This document shows positions 62,395 to 64,000 of a DNA stretch of 64,000 bases, piece by piece. The notes beneath the pieces are model-generated. The model worked only from the letters and a program-made list of their open reading frames with translations. It did no database searches and was not told the DNA's origin. Position 1 is the stretch's first letter. The number at the start of each line of letters is the position of its first letter. The DNA comes from Schistocephalus solidus (taxonomy: Eukaryota > Platyhelminthes > Cestoda > Diphyllobothriidea > Diphyllobothriidae). The position numbers and the translations under genes are program-made. The stretch lies in the NCBI GenBank assembly GCA_017591395.1, contig WEDG01005202.1:1-64000 (forward strand), written 5' to 3'.

Positions 62395-64000
62395 ATAAAA
62401 TGAGTTAGCTCCGGTTGTGTTGTGATGTAAAATCATCAGATATAATTGCCCTGACAGAAACGTGGCTCTCGGGAGATATTCGAGCACACAAAATATCCCT
62501 CCATGGTTATCAACACTTGAGAAGAGACAGTAGAAGCCACGGAGGAGTAATCGCTGATTCTGTTAGCTCTTATATAACTGCGATTTCTGAGTTACACCCC
62601 ATGACAGCAGAATTTGAAATTTTATCTTTAACTCTTACAACTAAGTACGCCACGCCACTGGCATTCACACTTGTATACCGTCCCCTGAACCGGAATTTCG
62701 AACACAATGTCATTATCCTAAGACTTGCTTAAATACAGATGTCCTTATCGTTGGAGACTTTAAGGCTCCTAATATCGACTGAGAAATTTGGACTTTTTCG
62801 GGTCCAATGGATAAATTCGGTCATCGTTTGCTTGAGATGGCTGGCGAAACATTACTCTTCTAACGTTCCAATTGCCTATACGTCGTGAGGATAATGTGCT
62901 GGATTAGCAAGATCTACCGCTAATGGGTTCTAGCGACCACGTTGTACTGCTCTTTGAGTATTCCATATTCTCAGAGCCTGACGCACTTATTCCAGCTTGC
63001 GTGCACAAATCTCAGCAATGCCGGGGAACTGTGGATAAATACTGGATAACGTTCAGCTCATTGGTTGAAAGAATTATTAATCTTAATTGTCCCCTTAAAC
63101 GAAAGAAAACAAACAATCGTCCGTTGAGAATAAGTGGCGAACTTCAGATTGCCTTTAAAAGAAACAAGATGTGAAATCGGTTTCGACTTACGGGGAGAAT
63201 CGAACACTTGCAGCAATACAAACGAAAATGGTGTGTCTGTGTGCGTAAGGCAAACCAACTCGAAAGGTACTATGAGCTTACCATACTACAGAACTCTTTG
63301 GAGAATCCAAAGATCCTATAGGGTTACATACGCAATAACCAACGAAATCGTGACCCAATTTCAGCGCTGTGGTCCCAAAACGGAGTACTGGAAACGGATG
63401 ACCAAATGAAAGCCTCAAGCCTCTCTAAATTCTTTCAGTCGGTATTGAGTTATAAAACAAGTCTTCCCCTACTCTTCTTCTTAGGGTATCTACAACATTC
63501 GGAAATATTTGCATTAGAAAATAATATTTACTTATCGCTCACATTGTTGCGGAGATAATTACTCCGCCTGAAACCTGCCAAGTCACCGGTTTCAGATAGA
63601 ATTCATCCGCATTTCCTTCGATAATTGGCCGATTTACTGTGTTAGCCAGTTCCGATGATATTTCATGAGTCCATGGAAGAGGGCGAACTATCGCATGAAT
63701 GGAAAGCTGCCCTTATCTCCTCGATCCGCAAAGGAGGGTCAAAGCTGGAGTCGGAAAATTAACGTCCAATTAGTTTAACCTGTATTTTGTGCAAGGTCAT
63801 GGAAAAACTTATTAAGAGACATATAATGAAGTATCTGGAGCAGGAGAACATACTATGTGCTACCCAGCCTGGCTTTCGCTCTGGTCACTCATGTCTTACG
63901 AGTGTTCGTTACTCGCTGGAAAAATTGACAAAAGCCATAGACCAAGGCCGTCCAGTTGATGTCCTTTTCTTTAACTTCAAGAAGGTATCTGATAGCGTAC
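62395..64000 (+). mobile_element. LINE family E, runs off the window (copy E3)
   Basis: The endonuclease starts with SSDIIALTETWLSGDIRAHK at 62435, and the RT is still open at the window end. Blocks are readable through the linker (near 63120-63420) to the RT start: SWKAALISS-like text, KGGSKLESEN near 63740, PISLTCILCKVMEKLIKRHI near 63760-63820, YLEQENILCATQPGFRSGHS near 63831-63890, CLTSVRYSLEKLTKAIDQ and DVLFFNFKKVSDSV (motif A, Asp of FDF replaced by Asn). It has more endonuclease left than the other E copies. Confidence 0.8.
62415..62732 (+). pseudogene. LINE E3 endonuclease, N-terminal half
   Basis: The open 105-codon piece holds the catalytic TETW, the YQHLRRDSRSHGG block and FEILSLTLTTKYATPLAFTL with VYRPLNRNF, which corresponds to the GCIYNPPNSS region of family A. 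The frame is lost after LA at 62730. GDF-type text follows near 62750-62785 in another frame (VGDFKAPNID), and SDHVVLLFEY near 62932-62960 gives the final catalytic Asp-His. Confidence 0.75.

Overview
The window looks like a heterochromatic or intergenic block from a flatworm genome, most likely a diphyllobothriid tapeworm (Spirometra, Dibothriocephalus or Schistocephalus type). The evidence is AT-rich eukaryotic DNA, a satellite array, many decayed CR1/jockey-type LINEs, Ty3/gypsy fragments, a Penelope-like element, and pieces of an LINE with C-terminal C2H2 zinc fingers. I remember that last protein as highly repetitive in these cestodes; the species assignment is inference. I recognised no host gene, rRNA, functional tRNA or CRISPR.

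Layout. 1-5763: satellite of about 300-bp monomers with a five-type higher-order order (E-A-B-C-D). 6133-14022: LINE family A. An older copy (6133-6497 plus 11909-14022) is split by a probably full-length younger sibling (6498-11908). The sibling has an intact ORF1, and ORF2 lies in the -1 frame after a TTTTTTA heptamer placed directly on the ORF1 stop. 14040-22260: gypsy integrase remnant (minus), LINE C end (minus), two LINE B copies and a decayed LINE D (plus). 23587-26281: a 5'-truncated LINE B copy flanked by 370-bp near-identical direct repeats. 26282-28295: Penelope-like element (minus) with inverted terminal segments. 28770-30655: LINE C copy (plus). 30656-35035: AT-rich, no gene, one tRNA-like segment. 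35036-36170: zinc-finger LINE 3' end plus a GC-richer repeat. 36950-39972: third family A copy. 40085-40510: 3' end of LINE E. 40511-48239: no clear gene.

48240-56440 is a nest. Gypsy RNase H and RT pieces (48.2-49.75 kb) and a gypsy protease piece (56.2-56.44 kb) lie on the minus strand in pol order. Between them is a plus-strand zinc-finger LINE (50284-56190). This LINE is itself interrupted twice: at 50837-51508, and by a family-A-related LINE (F) plus other DNA at 51756-54841. 56641-58790 and 62395-64000 are LINE E copies. 60262-61355 is a family-A-like 3' end.

Function. These are replication machines and their wreckage: AP endonuclease and reverse transcriptase for target-primed insertion (LINEs), RT plus GIY-YIG (Penelope), and protease, RT, RNase H and integrase (gypsy). 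Almost every copy is broken, so mobilisation would need intact relatives elsewhere. The best-preserved coding unit is ORF1 at 6836-8254. The most informative signals are the ORF1/ORF2 frameshift site, the long duplication around LINE B, the dateable nests, the higher-order satellite and the 3'-UTR hairpin of family A.
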